Source: an uncultured Bacteroidota bacterium (GTDB lineage Bacteria; Bacteroidota; Bacteroidia; Bacteroidales; VadinHA17). Taken from it: a stretch of DNA of 6,991 bases. Both the position numbers and the translations under genes were made by a program. The stretch is from positions 1 through 6,991 of the forward strand of contig CAIPJU010000290.1 in the NCBI GenBank assembly GCA_903865465.1. The letters run 5' to 3'. This document shows positions 1-6,047 of the stretch, piece by piece. The notes under the pieces were generated by a model that saw nothing but the letters and a program-made list of their open reading frames with translations, was not told the origin of the DNA and made no database searches. Each line of letters starts with the position of its first letter. Position 1 is the first letter of the stretch.

Positions 1-2147
1 ACAGGTGCCATATAATAGACGTCAACCGGGGTGCCACCCTGCTTACCCGGGCTGAAGCCCTTTAATAAGCCGATCACTCTCAAGGCTTCGGCATCGAGGA
101 AAGGATCAATACCCCTTAAGATTACCGGGTCAACTGCATCGCCATTTTTGCTTACTACAAAACGGATAATTACCCTGCCTTCGACCTTACTGGATTTAGC
201 AACCTGGGGATAATTTGTATTGCTTTTTATGAAGTTCAGGAGTTCAGCATCTCCTCCGGGGTACATCGGCATCTCCTCACACACCACAAAAGTATCATCT
301 GGTGTTACCTTTTTACTCTGAACATTAAGTTTTATGCTTACGGAAGATTGAAAAGGTTCATTAACCTCAGGGTTTTTAGCCGGCTCCCATTTTGGAGAGG
401 ACTTTATTGCCTTCATAACTTCTTCACCAATCTGATCTGTTCGGCCAAATAATCTTATGTTACTTATCGATCCGTCTAATTCAACAGTATAGTTGGCAGT
501 TACAGTACCTCCGACTCCCTTGGCAGCGGCATCATCAGGGTAGCTTATCTGACCTGCAAGCCAATCGGCAAAGGTAGCCACAGATTTCCCCTGGAAAGTG
601 GGATAATCATCGGCACTCTCTCTCCTGAATGGAACCTTTATACCGAGTTCCTTTGCTTTCTTACGGGAATAGATCTCATTCGCACCATTTTTACCCGCAG
701 CTCCATACTTTTTTGTTGCTTCTGTTCCAGAGAGATAGATTATTGTGCCCATTTCAGCGCCAAGCTTCGATGCTATGACAGCAACCGGCTCCTTTGAAAT
801 TACTCCATCGAACACAACAAGTGGCAGTTTCTCACCGCTTTCTTTAGCTTCTTTTTCATAATCAGCCTCTTTGTAATCGGGATCCTTTACCATTTTAATG
901 ATCATCTCGGAATTGAAATCGGCCTTTACGTTCTGACTCTTATAACCTCTCAGAAATAATCCGATGAAAGCATCCTCCTCAACATTATTAAGGCTAAACC
1001 GGCCATCTTTCCCCGATGAGGTAAAAAAAGCATTCCCCACTCTCCCTGTACTGGAGACATTAACCCCTTCAAGAGGCGTCCCGTCCTCCTTCTGAACAAG
1101 GCCTTTCACAGATTTCTGAATCAAGGCAGGTGGCTGAGATATTTCCAGGGCCCTGGTGGAAATTTCATGAGAAACGGCAGAAGGCAGTTTCTTAAGGCCT
1201 GTCGCATCGTTAGCAGATTTTGGTGCGGATGCAGAAGCACTTACTACAAATAGAATAAGCATTACCAGGTTTAGAGTCAGTATAATTTTAACTCCATTCC
1301 TGATTCGGTTGGATTTGGTTTTTGTTAACATAATCAATCTTTTTTTGGTTAAAGAATTATTGCAGCCACTTACGAGCGGAATTTCCTGTGAACCATTAAT
1401 AAAACTCAGCAACTTTTCGGCATAGCTTTTTATGTCGGGCGAAACTTTTAGAACACCATGATCGGCGAGATATTCATGATTTACCCTGATCGCCCTGTTA
1501 TATAAGATCAGAATCGGGTTGAACCAATAAATTATTCGTGTCATTTCAAGGAAAATAATATCAACGGAATGAAATTGCCTGATATGCTCCAGCTCATGGG
1601 TAAGCAATTCAGGTGCGATCTGATTGTTCTCGTAGTCTTCCCTGTTTACAAAAATGGTCTTCAGGAAACAATGCGGATTGACATGGCTTTCCACTAAAAC
1701 CATTGGAAATCCCTTGTACCTTACATTTTCAGCTGATCGTTCCCTTTTGGACAGAAAAATCAGATTCCTTAGAAACCTAAACAGGAAAACTATTGCACCT
1801 GAAAAATAGAGAATCAATAATAATTTCGTTAGCCCGATGCGGGAGAGAAGCCCGGCATCTGCATGTTCCTCCTTTATAACAGGCTGAATATTACCATAAT
1901 TCATCAGCTCCTTTTCAGAAACAGTCAAAGTCAAATTATTATTCAGAACAGAAGAAAGATTAGTCCCGACCCCTATACCCGGGAAATTTACAGGAATTGA
2001 AATGAAAGGAATTACCAGCGAAAACAGGATTGAGAAGATGAGAAAAAACCTGTTAAAAACAAATAGCTTTTCCTTCCTTGTGAGGAACCAGTAAACCCCA
2101 AATAAAAGTATAAGGCTTACACTCGATTTGATAATGAATGCTGTCAT
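1..2147 (-). CDS. BlaR1-like M56 membrane metallopeptidase with TonB-C-like domains (3' end cut off by window)
   Basis: An uninterrupted frame of 715 codons runs from an ATG at 2147 off the left edge. Hydrophobic segments lie near residues 5-22, 34-52, 106-128 and 284-306. The zinc protease motif HELEH is at 184-188, and a likely third ligand, Glu225, sits in NHEYLAD; this is the M56 (BlaR1/MecR1) pattern. After the last membrane segment come a carboxypeptidase-regulatory-like beta domain (about 347-415), a segment resembling the SusC/TonB-receptor plug (about 447-500, with KYGAAGKNG) and two TonB-C-like domains (about 527-608 and 632 to the edge). The second is nearly complete, so few residues are probably missing. 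In the known family the protease domain inactivates the partner repressor when an outside sensor is triggered. Here the sensor is not a penicillin-binding domain, so the signal is unknown. Its ATG overlaps the repressor's TGA, which suggests translational coupling. Confidence 0.93.
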   Translation of the reverse strand, partial: MTAFIIKSSVSLILLFGVYWFLTRKEKLFVFNRFFLIFSILFSLVIPFISIPVNFPGIGVGTNLSSVLNNNLTLTVSEKELMNYGNIQPVIKEEHADAGLLSRIGLTKLLLILYFSGAIVFLFRFLRNLIFLSKRERSAENVRYKGFPMVLVESHVNPHCFLKTIFVNREDYENNQIAPELLTHELEHIRQFHSVDIIFLEMTRIIYWFNPILILYNRAIRVNHEYLADHGVLKVSPDIKSYAEKLLSFINGSQEIPLVSGCNNSLTKKRLIMLTKTKSNRIRNGVKIILTLNLVMLILFVVSASASAPKSANDATGLKKLPSAVSHEISTRALEISQPPALIQKSVKGLVQKEDGTPLEGVNVSSTGRVGNAFFTSSGKDGRFSLNNVEEDAFIGLFLRGYKSQNVKADFNSEMIIKMVKDPDYKEADYEKEAKESGEKLPLVVFDGVISKEPVAVIASKLGAEMGTIIYLSGTEATKKYGAAGKNGANEIYSRKKAKELGIKVPFRRESADDYPTFQGKSVATFADWLAGQISYPDDAAAKGVGGTVTANYTVELDGSISNIRLFGRTDQIGEEVMKAIKSSPKWEPAKNPEVNEPFQSSVSIKLNVQSKKVTPDDTFVVCEEMPMYPGGDAELLNFIKSNTNYPQVAKSSKVEGRVIIRFVVSKNGDAVDPVILRGIDPFLDAEALRVIGLLKGFSPGKQGGTPVDVYYMAP

Positions 2148-2521
2148 CTTTTTCTTTTTTCTGATTCGATTTTTCTGTCAACTAAATCCCTTAACTCCCT
2201 AAGTTCCTCCGGACTCATTTCTGTTTCATTTGTAAAAAATGAAGCAAACTGTGAGGTTGAATTGTTGAAGAAGTCCTTGATCAGTCCATGAAAATGATCA
2301 GAAAAATAATCTGACTTTTCAACCAGGGGAAAGTACTCTCTTGAATTCCCAAACAGCTTGTAGCTAACAAAACCCTTGTCTGTCATTCGTTTTAACAATG
2401 TCAATACTGTTGTCTGGGCAGGTCTGGGGTCAGGGAACTCATTTACAAGGTCGCGGATGAAAGCCTTTTCAAGCTTCCAGAGGATCTTCATTACCTGTTC
2501 TTCTGCATTTGTGAGTGCCAT
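2144..2521 (-). CDS. BlaI/MecI/CopY-family winged-helix transcriptional repressor
   Basis: This 125-residue protein has the usual family length. Residues 1-70 form the winged helix, with the family start (LTNAEEQVMKILW) and a recognition-helix region around PAQTTVLTLLKRM at 34-46. The helical C-terminal part (about 72-125) would make the dimer. In the family, dimers bind TACA-N2-TGTA palindromes and release DNA when the partner M56 protease acts. The start is fixed by an in-frame TAG three codons upstream (minus-strand TAG AGA ATC ATG). The gene is followed directly by the M56 gene with an ATGA overlap, so the two form one operon. The Asn-Phe pair cleaved in staphylococcal BlaI appears, by eye alignment, to be Ser94-Phe95 here. 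The controlled genes are unknown. The operon itself is the only target visible. Confidence 0.95.
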   Translation of the reverse strand: MALTNAEEQVMKILWKLEKAFIRDLVNEFPDPRPAQTTVLTLLKRMTDKGFVSYKLFGNSREYFPLVEKSDYFSDHFHGLIKDFFNNSTSQFASFFTNETEMSPEELRELRDLVDRKIESEKRKR

Positions 2522-2526
2522 GATTC

Positions 2527-2538
2527 TCTACATTTAGA
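2527..2538. promoter_or_regulatory. Degenerate second operator copy in the leader
   Basis: TCTACATTTAGA lies exactly 20 bp from the main operator, about two helical turns. It keeps one TCTACA half, and the following AGATTTTA matches the sequence after the main operator. It reads as the main site with two central bases lost and a weakened second arm. It may support cooperative binding of a second dimer or may be a decayed duplicate. Confidence 0.4.
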
Positions 2539-2546
2539 TTTTATAC

Positions 2547-2560
2547 TCTACAAATGTAGA
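2547..2560. promoter_or_regulatory. BlaI-type operator palindrome over the -7 box
   Basis: TCTACA-AA-TGTAGA is a perfect 6+6 palindrome that contains TACA-N2-TGTA, the core known for BlaI/MecI operators. The -7 box TACATTTG lies inside it, so a bound repressor would block RNA polymerase. This predicts autorepression of the operon. Confidence 0.75.
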
Positions 2561-2581
2561 TTTTAATTTTATATAATCAAA
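2551..2581 (-). promoter_or_regulatory. Bacteroidota-type promoter of the BlaI/M56 operon
   Basis: On the minus strand a TTTG (2578-2581) is followed after 19 bases by TACATTTG (2551-2558). This fits the Bacteroidota -33 TTTG and -7 TAnnTTTG boxes and their normal spacing. Transcription should start near 2544 and give a short AU-rich leader before the ATG at 2521. The call rests on sequence match alone. Confidence 0.7.
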
Positions 2582-2720
2582 AAAATTGCCGGATTATTTT
2601 AGATATTTTCGCAGAAAAACCAGAAAAGAAATCTTCGGCATCCAATAATGGAGGCAAATTGTTACATAGAAAAGATTAGCCTATTGTTTTTAATAAAATT
2701 TCTTTTTAACCCCAGATTAC

Positions 2721-2802
2721 AAAGGAGCAGCAGAGACCGCAAAGGGAAACCTTCTGCGATCTCTGCTGCTCCTTTTCGTACTTATGCGGATATTGGATTT
2801 CC
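2721..2802. repeat. REP-like long hairpin, copy A
   Basis: Positions 2721-2745 pair with 2750-2775 to form a 25-bp stem with one C/A mismatch (2737/2759) and one bulged C (2754), capped by GAAA at 2746-2749. On the minus strand the mismatch becomes a G-U pair. No T-run follows the stem on the minus strand and only TTTT on the plus strand, so a simple terminator role for the upstream lipoprotein gene is doubtful. Positions 2755-2802 align without gaps to 4144-4191 with 36 of 48 bases identical, ending in the shared GGATTTCC. That points to a dispersed intergenic repeat rather than a one-off structure. Confidence 0.75.
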
Positions 2803-2843
2803 CCGAGTCGATTTAGCCGTTAGTATCCATTTCAGACGAAGGG

Positions 2844-3386
2844 CTATCTTGTTGCGGGCAAAAATATTACACCCAGCAATTCTGACTTATTGGTATGTTT
2901 TACTTTTTGATTCACTAATTCCTTTGGCAGGATTTTGTCACTGATTACCTGCAGTCGGTATTCCCCTGATTGGTTGAAATATACCGAACCGACATATGAA
3001 TCTGACCTTAAACCTGGATAAGAAACTTCTTTCGAATTATATATAATTGTATCGCAGGCAGGAGTTACCTCAAAATGGTTATCAGAAAACTCCAGTTTTG
3101 CAATTTTAGAATAATTAAGGCTAAGGCTGTCAGTTGTAGCATTGGAGAGCCACACCCTGTACTTACCTGGTTTTGAAATTATCACACTCCATTCTGCAGT
3201 ATTGTTGGCAGGATTTTGCGGATCGTGGTAGAAAGTTGCACGTGGCAGTTGCAACGAAACAGACCCTCCCTCTTCCTGAACAATAAGATTACTACTACTC
3301 CCGAAGCTTTGCACATTTGACGTATTACTGCAGTTCCACATCAGGAGTGAGGCTAAACCAAGGTAAACCAGATTTATTGTTTTCAT
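2844..3386 (-). CDS. Lipoprotein of unrecognised family, beta-rich
   Basis: This 180-residue protein begins with a lipoprotein signal (MKTINLVYLGLASLLMWNC) and would be lipidated at Cys19, so it sits in the cell envelope. The rest is rich in predicted beta strands with alternating hydrophobic residues, for example EWSVIISKPGKYRVWLSNA and the repeat-like SGEYRLQVISDKI. The pattern, in which a strand follows 'KPGKYRVWL', recalls carbohydrate-binding-like beta sandwiches of Bacteroidota surface proteins, but I cannot name a family. Two cysteines remain in the precursor (Cys19 and one in PACDT), so no disulfide is expected in the mature part. An AGGGGG at 3396-3401, nine bases before the ATG, is a fair ribosome binding site. 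The 44-residue reading frame lies 52 bp upstream on the same strand and may share its transcript. The hairpin repeat lies downstream. Confidence 0.85.
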   Translation of the reverse strand: MKTINLVYLGLASLLMWNCSNTSNVQSFGSSSNLIVQEEGGSVSLQLPRATFYHDPQNPANNTAEWSVIISKPGKYRVWLSNATTDSLSLNYSKIAKLEFSDNHFEVTPACDTIIYNSKEVSYPGLRSDSYVGSVYFNQSGEYRLQVISDKILPKELVNQKVKHTNKSELLGVIFLPATR

Positions 3387-3438
3387 AACTTTAATCCCCC
3401 TAATTTAAGTTACTATTGATAATTTCAGATTCGTTATC

Positions 3439-3573
3439 TTAAGAAATTATTAAACGATGGTCGCAAGGCAATCCATTTTCGCGTAACCACCAACGCAATG
3501 ATTTTGCTATTTTTCTTCTTCTGAGTGTTACTTTTCCAAATTCTTCTGAAATAATCTCATAATGTGCTTTCAT
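3439..3573 (-). CDS. Possible 44-residue basic small protein
   Basis: An ATG at 3573 opens 44 codons and ends in TAA at 3439-3441. The product starts MKAHYEIISEEFGK, then has a strongly basic middle (TLRRRKIAKSLRWWLREN) and a single cysteine near the end (LPCDHR). The basic, tryptophan-containing middle could be an amphipathic helix that touches nucleic acid or membrane. I recognise no family. In its favour are a well-spaced Bacteroidota promoter just upstream and its position before a lipoprotein gene on the same strand. Against it are its shortness and the lack of a clear ribosome binding site. It could also be the start of a longer gene that has decayed. Confidence 0.4.
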   Translation of the reverse strand: MKAHYEIISEEFGKVTLRRRKIAKSLRWWLRENGLPCDHRLIIS

Positions 3574-3597
3574 GGTTTTTTGTCTTTAGTTATGATT

Positions 3598-3629
3598 CAA
3601 AGATAAGCTGTGATAATAGATCCCACAAG
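3598..3629 (-). promoter_or_regulatory. Bacteroidota-type promoter before the 44-residue frame
   Basis: On the minus strand CTTG (3626-3629) is followed after 20 bases by TATCTTTG (3598-3605). The second box is a perfect TAnnTTTG, and the first matches TTTG at three of four bases. The start of transcription would fall about 17 bases before the ATG at 3573. It could drive the small frame and the lipoprotein gene after it. Confidence 0.5.
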
Positions 3630-3738
3630 CAGGTAATGCCCACAGAATGGATAATTGCGATGTTTTTACAACTGTTCGGTCAACGAAATAACATGGATTA
3701 TCTAAAGGTTTTACTGTCTCAGTATCAGTTTTGGCATG

Positions 3739-3879
3739 TTGGTCAAAAGTGAACCGATATTTACCAATAAAATAAAGAAGATAGGAATTTCTGAGACTAA
3801 ATAATATGTATTAAATTGATTATTAATAATTTAATGCATTTTCACCCTTACTTTTTGGCATAATTCCGATTTTGACCAA
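3739..3879. repeat. Nested inverted repeat of about 140 bp
   Basis: A perfect 10-bp outer pair, TTGGTCAAAA (3739-3748) and TTTTGACCAA (3870-3879), encloses an 11-bp hairpin, ATGTATTAAAT (3806-3816) with ATTTAATGCAT (3829-3839), which has one T-G pair and a 12-base loop. The left outer arm is preceded by AGTTTT and the right is followed by AAAACT, which extends the symmetry with gaps. TTTTGGCAT occurs as a direct repeat at 3729-3737 and 3853-3861. It may be a small non-coding mobile remnant or a regulatory structure. AT-richness makes chance pairing more likely for the inner hairpin. Confidence 0.4.
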
Positions 3880-3891
3880 TAGTAAAACTAC

Positions 3892-4098
3892 ATGGATAAA
3901 ATTTAGACAAAAGCTGATGTTTTGGACCTTTTTGACCCTAAAATCCGGCTTTCAACTACTCCAAAACGTCGGATTTTTATGAGAATAGCAGATTTTATTC
4001 CTGGATTAATGAATTTCTGCCTCAAAAAACAAGGTTACAATTGGGGAAAAATATATCATAGCCAGAATAAACTACTTTCAAACAGCAAAGGTTATTGA
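3892..4098 (+). pseudogene. Possible decayed reading frame with an in-frame amber codon
   Basis: An ATG at 3892 is followed in frame by a TAG at 3904-3906, then 63 sense codons up to TGA at 4096-4098. The translated part reads plausibly as protein, for example ADVLDLFDPKIRL, then RIADFIPGLMNFCLKKQGYN. An internal ATG at 3979 would leave only 39 residues. No ribosome binding site or family match is evident. It could be the remnant of a gene whose rest was lost at the repeat that starts about where it ends, or it may be chance. Confidence 0.2.
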
Positions 4099-4191
4099 GA
4101 TGATGCAAAGGCCGCAAAGATTTATATCAAATAGGGTGTCTCTTGCGATCATTGCTGATCTTTTTCCCAAGTTTGCGGTTTATGGATTTCC
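4085..4191. repeat. REP-like repeat, copy B (diverged)
   Basis: The right part (4144-4191) matches copy A at 2755-2802 without gaps (36 of 48 bases). On the left, GGCCGCAAAG at 4110-4119 matches GACCGCAAAG at 2735-2744 in nine of ten bases. GCAAAG occurs three times (4085-4090, 4105-4110, 4114-4119). CCGCAAA at 4112-4118 pairs perfectly with TTTGCGG at 4172-4178, while the inner stem is much weaker than in copy A. It looks like an older member of the same family. Confidence 0.6.
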
Positions 4192-4503
4192 TATTCTTAA
4201 CACTTCAACTAAAGCCTGGAGATAAATCCTGAATAATGACTTAATGAGTGGAAAAAGACGATAAGGATTTATACTATCCAAACCTGACACTTATAAAATA
4301 AAATACTAAAACCTTGCAGCTGTTATAAATGAAATGTTTAAATTAGTCTGTTTCTTCGATATGAGTAAAAAGGGGCAGATTAACGTATTGAATCATTTTT
4401 CAATCGATAAATTTCTTCTTATTTCAGAATAACAGTGATTCAAAATATTCAATTCACGTTATACGGGATATCTAATTATTAAGCCAATTTAAAAAACAGC
4501 AAA

Positions 4504-5322
4504 ATGGAACGAAGACTTTTCATTAAGAATACCGCCCTGGCTGGTGGTATGATGGCTATGTCACCAATTTTATCAAATCTTAATTCTTTTGGCGAAAATG
4601 ATTTTCCACTTATGGACCTTCATGTTCATCTCACTAACAATTTTAATATTAAGGATGTATTATCCATCGCAAAAAAAACCAAGGTCCAGTTTGGAATCAT
4701 GGTCAATCCAGGTTATGGGGTCAATGATGATGCCAGCTTACTAAATTTTGTCGATTATCTGCGTCCTTATCCGGTTTACATTGGTTTGCAGCCAATGAGT
4801 CCGGGATGGTCGAAGGATTTTACTTCTAAATCTTTGTCACAGGTCGATTACATACTCATGGACTCACAGACTGTTCCAAATGGAAACGGCTATGGGGAAA
4901 CCCTGAGAATCTGGAATTTTGATACTTATGTCGATGATCCTGATAAGTTTATGGAGATCTACATGGCACATAATCTGGAAGTCCTTAACAACAGCGAGCC
5001 TCTCACCATTTTCGGCTGGCCATTGTTTCTGCCGGTCTGCATTGCCCGTGATTATTATTCTTTATGGACAAAGGAAAGAATGCAGCAGATTATTTCCGCT
5101 GCAAAGAAGAGGAATCTGGCAATTGAAATAAACGACATGTCGCATACGCCGCATGAGGCTTTTATAAACATGGCAAAAGAACAGGGTTTGAAGTTTACTT
5201 TTGGTTCTGACACCCGTGATCAGAAAGCAGGAAGGCTCGACTACTGTAAGTATATTGCAAAAAAATGTAATCTTAAACGGGATGATTTCTTTTTTCCCAA
5301 AAGAATTATTAAAAAAAGCTAG
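4504..5322 (+). CDS. Tat-exported PHP-like metal-dependent hydrolase
   Basis: The 272-residue product starts with a twin-arginine signal (ERRLFIKNTALAGG, residues 2-15) and so is probably folded in the cytoplasm, perhaps with metal, before export; this also supports the chosen start. The mature part looks like the PHP (polymerase and histidinol phosphatase) TIM-barrel fold: MDLHVHL with His40 and His42, a His-containing helix near 156, EIND at 208-211, and the late strand FTFGSDTRD around 232-239. This order is typical of Bacteroidota PHP-like hydrolases. The usual third histidine of HxHxH/S and the His of GSDxH are replaced (Leu/Thr and Arg), so the metal site differs from classical phosphatases. 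The substrate is unknown. The leader is A-rich without a clear Shine-Dalgarno, as is common in this phylum. The following genes run in the same direction but with sizeable gaps. Confidence 0.82.
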   Translation: MERRLFIKNTALAGGMMAMSPILSNLNSFGENDFPLMDLHVHLTNNFNIKDVLSIAKKTKVQFGIMVNPGYGVNDDASLLNFVDYLRPYPVYIGLQPMSPGWSKDFTSKSLSQVDYILMDSQTVPNGNGYGETLRIWNFDTYVDDPDKFMEIYMAHNLEVLNNSEPLTIFGWPLFLPVCIARDYYSLWTKERMQQIISAAKKRNLAIEINDMSHTPHEAFINMAKEQGLKFTFGSDTRDQKAGRLDYCKYIAKKCNLKRDDFFFPKRIIKKS

Positions 5323-5325
5323 ACC

Positions 5326-5370
5326 CATTCAGCTATCAGCATAGCTTAATAATTTGGTTGAATGATTTTT
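5326..5370 (+). terminator. Possible terminator after the PHP-like gene
   Basis: CATTCA (5326-5331) pairs with TGAATG (5359-5364) and is followed by ATTTTT. Inside the loop AGCTAT (5331-5336) and ATAGCT (5341-5346) form a second perfect 6-bp hairpin with loop CAGC. The two stems share A5331. The stems are short and AT-rich, so termination would be weak. Confidence 0.35.
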
Positions 5371-5457
5371 ACTATCATCCTGAATTTATTACAGATAAAT
5401 CTTTGGCGCAATAAGATCTGGCATAATTCTTGCTTTATATTTTGAAACCTGACCACC

Positions 5458-5853
5458 ATGAAACCACTATTCAAAACCCTCTTCTTTATTATGTTAATAA
5501 TTTCTTCATGTAAAAAAGATGAGATAAAAATTGATCCAAATAATCTTTTGATTGGAACCTGGAATTATTCAGATTATCAGGACAATGCCATGGTTTATAT
5601 TCGAAGCGGGAAGTTTATCGATAACCGGGGCTATAAGTTTAATTCAGATGGCACTGTGGTAGAAAGGACTTTTGCCGGCTGGTGCGCTACACCGCCTGTC
5701 TCATATTCAAATTATCAGGGCACCTGGTCAATATTGAATGATACCCTCATTCAGACGGAAATTACCTATTACGATGGATTAAGGCCATATCGACTTGCCA
5801 TTAAGTTAGTTGATTCAAAATCGCTTAAGCTGACATTTGTAAGCGATAAATAA
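5458..5853 (+). CDS. Small lipocalin-like lipoprotein
   Basis: The 131-residue product has a lipoprotein signal that ends in ISSC, with lipidation at Cys18, followed by KKDE, a common start for Bacteroidota lipoproteins. The mature part has the lipocalin-like layout seen in many of them: LIGTWNYSD near residues 31-39 (the G-x-W strand), YKFNSDGTVVER near 60-71, a second GTW at about 88-90 (YQGTWSILNDTLIQTE), and a late strand (LKLTFVSDK). Such proteins form a small beta barrel or half barrel in the envelope; their ligands are mostly unknown. A TATATTTTG 15-20 bases before the ATG resembles a -7 box with one extra T, but no matching -33 box was seen. It lies 135 bp after the PHP-like gene and 194 bp before the kinase gene, so co-transcription is uncertain. 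Confidence 0.8.
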   Translation: MKPLFKTLFFIMLIISSCKKDEIKIDPNNLLIGTWNYSDYQDNAMVYIRSGKFIDNRGYKFNSDGTVVERTFAGWCATPPVSYSNYQGTWSILNDTLIQTEITYYDGLRPYRLAIKLVDSKSLKLTFVSDK

Positions 5854-6047
5854 TGCCTGTTCATTTTAAATAATATTCAGTCTTTGCTTATACTGGCTGA
5901 AACCCTGAAATCATTCAGCTTCATACGTCTGGTATCTTTCGAGAGCAAAACCTAAAAGCAAATGAATATCTTTATTACTGATAGTAGTAGCCGATAGGCC
6001 TTGCTGAAAACAACACGGCTCGAAACAATAATTGTCTGAATCCTAAA

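Larger units (their letters stand above)
2522..2843. other. Gene-free stretch between the lipoprotein gene and the BlaI operon
   Basis: From right to left this stretch holds a tail after the lipoprotein stop, the long hairpin repeat (2721-2775 plus a conserved flank to 2802), an AT-rich spacer (about 2582-2720) in which I see nothing, and the promoter with its operators. A plus-strand frame crosses it at 2648-2944, but it runs through the hairpin and into the lipoprotein gene and does not look coding. Confidence 0.7.
3574..4503. other. Long AT-rich gene-free stretch between divergent gene groups
   Basis: About 930 bp separate minus-strand genes on the left from plus-strand genes on the right. 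I see the promoter of the small frame, a nested inverted repeat (3739-3879), a possible decayed frame (3892-4098) and repeat copy B (4085-4191). A weak inverted repeat, ATAAATCC at 4222-4229 with GGATTTAT at 4265-4272, has a 35-base loop. No clear promoter box was found for the gene at 4504, and in 4273-4503 I see nothing firm. Confidence 0.6.

Noticed and set aside
31..213. Plus-strand 60-residue frame
   Set aside because: It lies wholly opposite the second TonB-C-like domain of the M56 protein, which is clearly the coding strand.
2648..2944. Plus-strand 98-residue frame
   Set aside because: It runs through the long hairpin repeat and into the opposite-strand lipoprotein gene, and shows no domain or ribosome binding site.
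3564..3752. Plus-strand 62-residue frame
   Set aside because: No ribosome binding site, no recognisable domain, and it overlaps the promoter and start of the opposite small frame.
4085..4191. CRISPR array suggested by the recurring GCAAAG units
   Set aside because: Units are only six bases with uneven spacing (20 and 9 bp); there are no spacers of constant length and no cas genes.
4334..4432. Plus-strand 32-codon frame before the PHP-like gene
   Set aside because: Too short, no ribosome binding site and no recognisable features; likely chance in AT-rich DNA.
4919..5131. Plus-strand 70-residue frame
   Set aside because: An alternative frame inside the PHP-like hydrolase gene.
5062..5328. 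Minus-strand 88-residue frame
   Set aside because: Antisense to the conserved C-terminal part of the PHP-like hydrolase, with no supporting signal.
5905..5918. Small hairpin CTGAA-ATCA-TTCAG as a terminator of the lipocalin-like gene
   Set aside because: Only five base pairs, no T-run after it, and about 50 bp past the stop codon.
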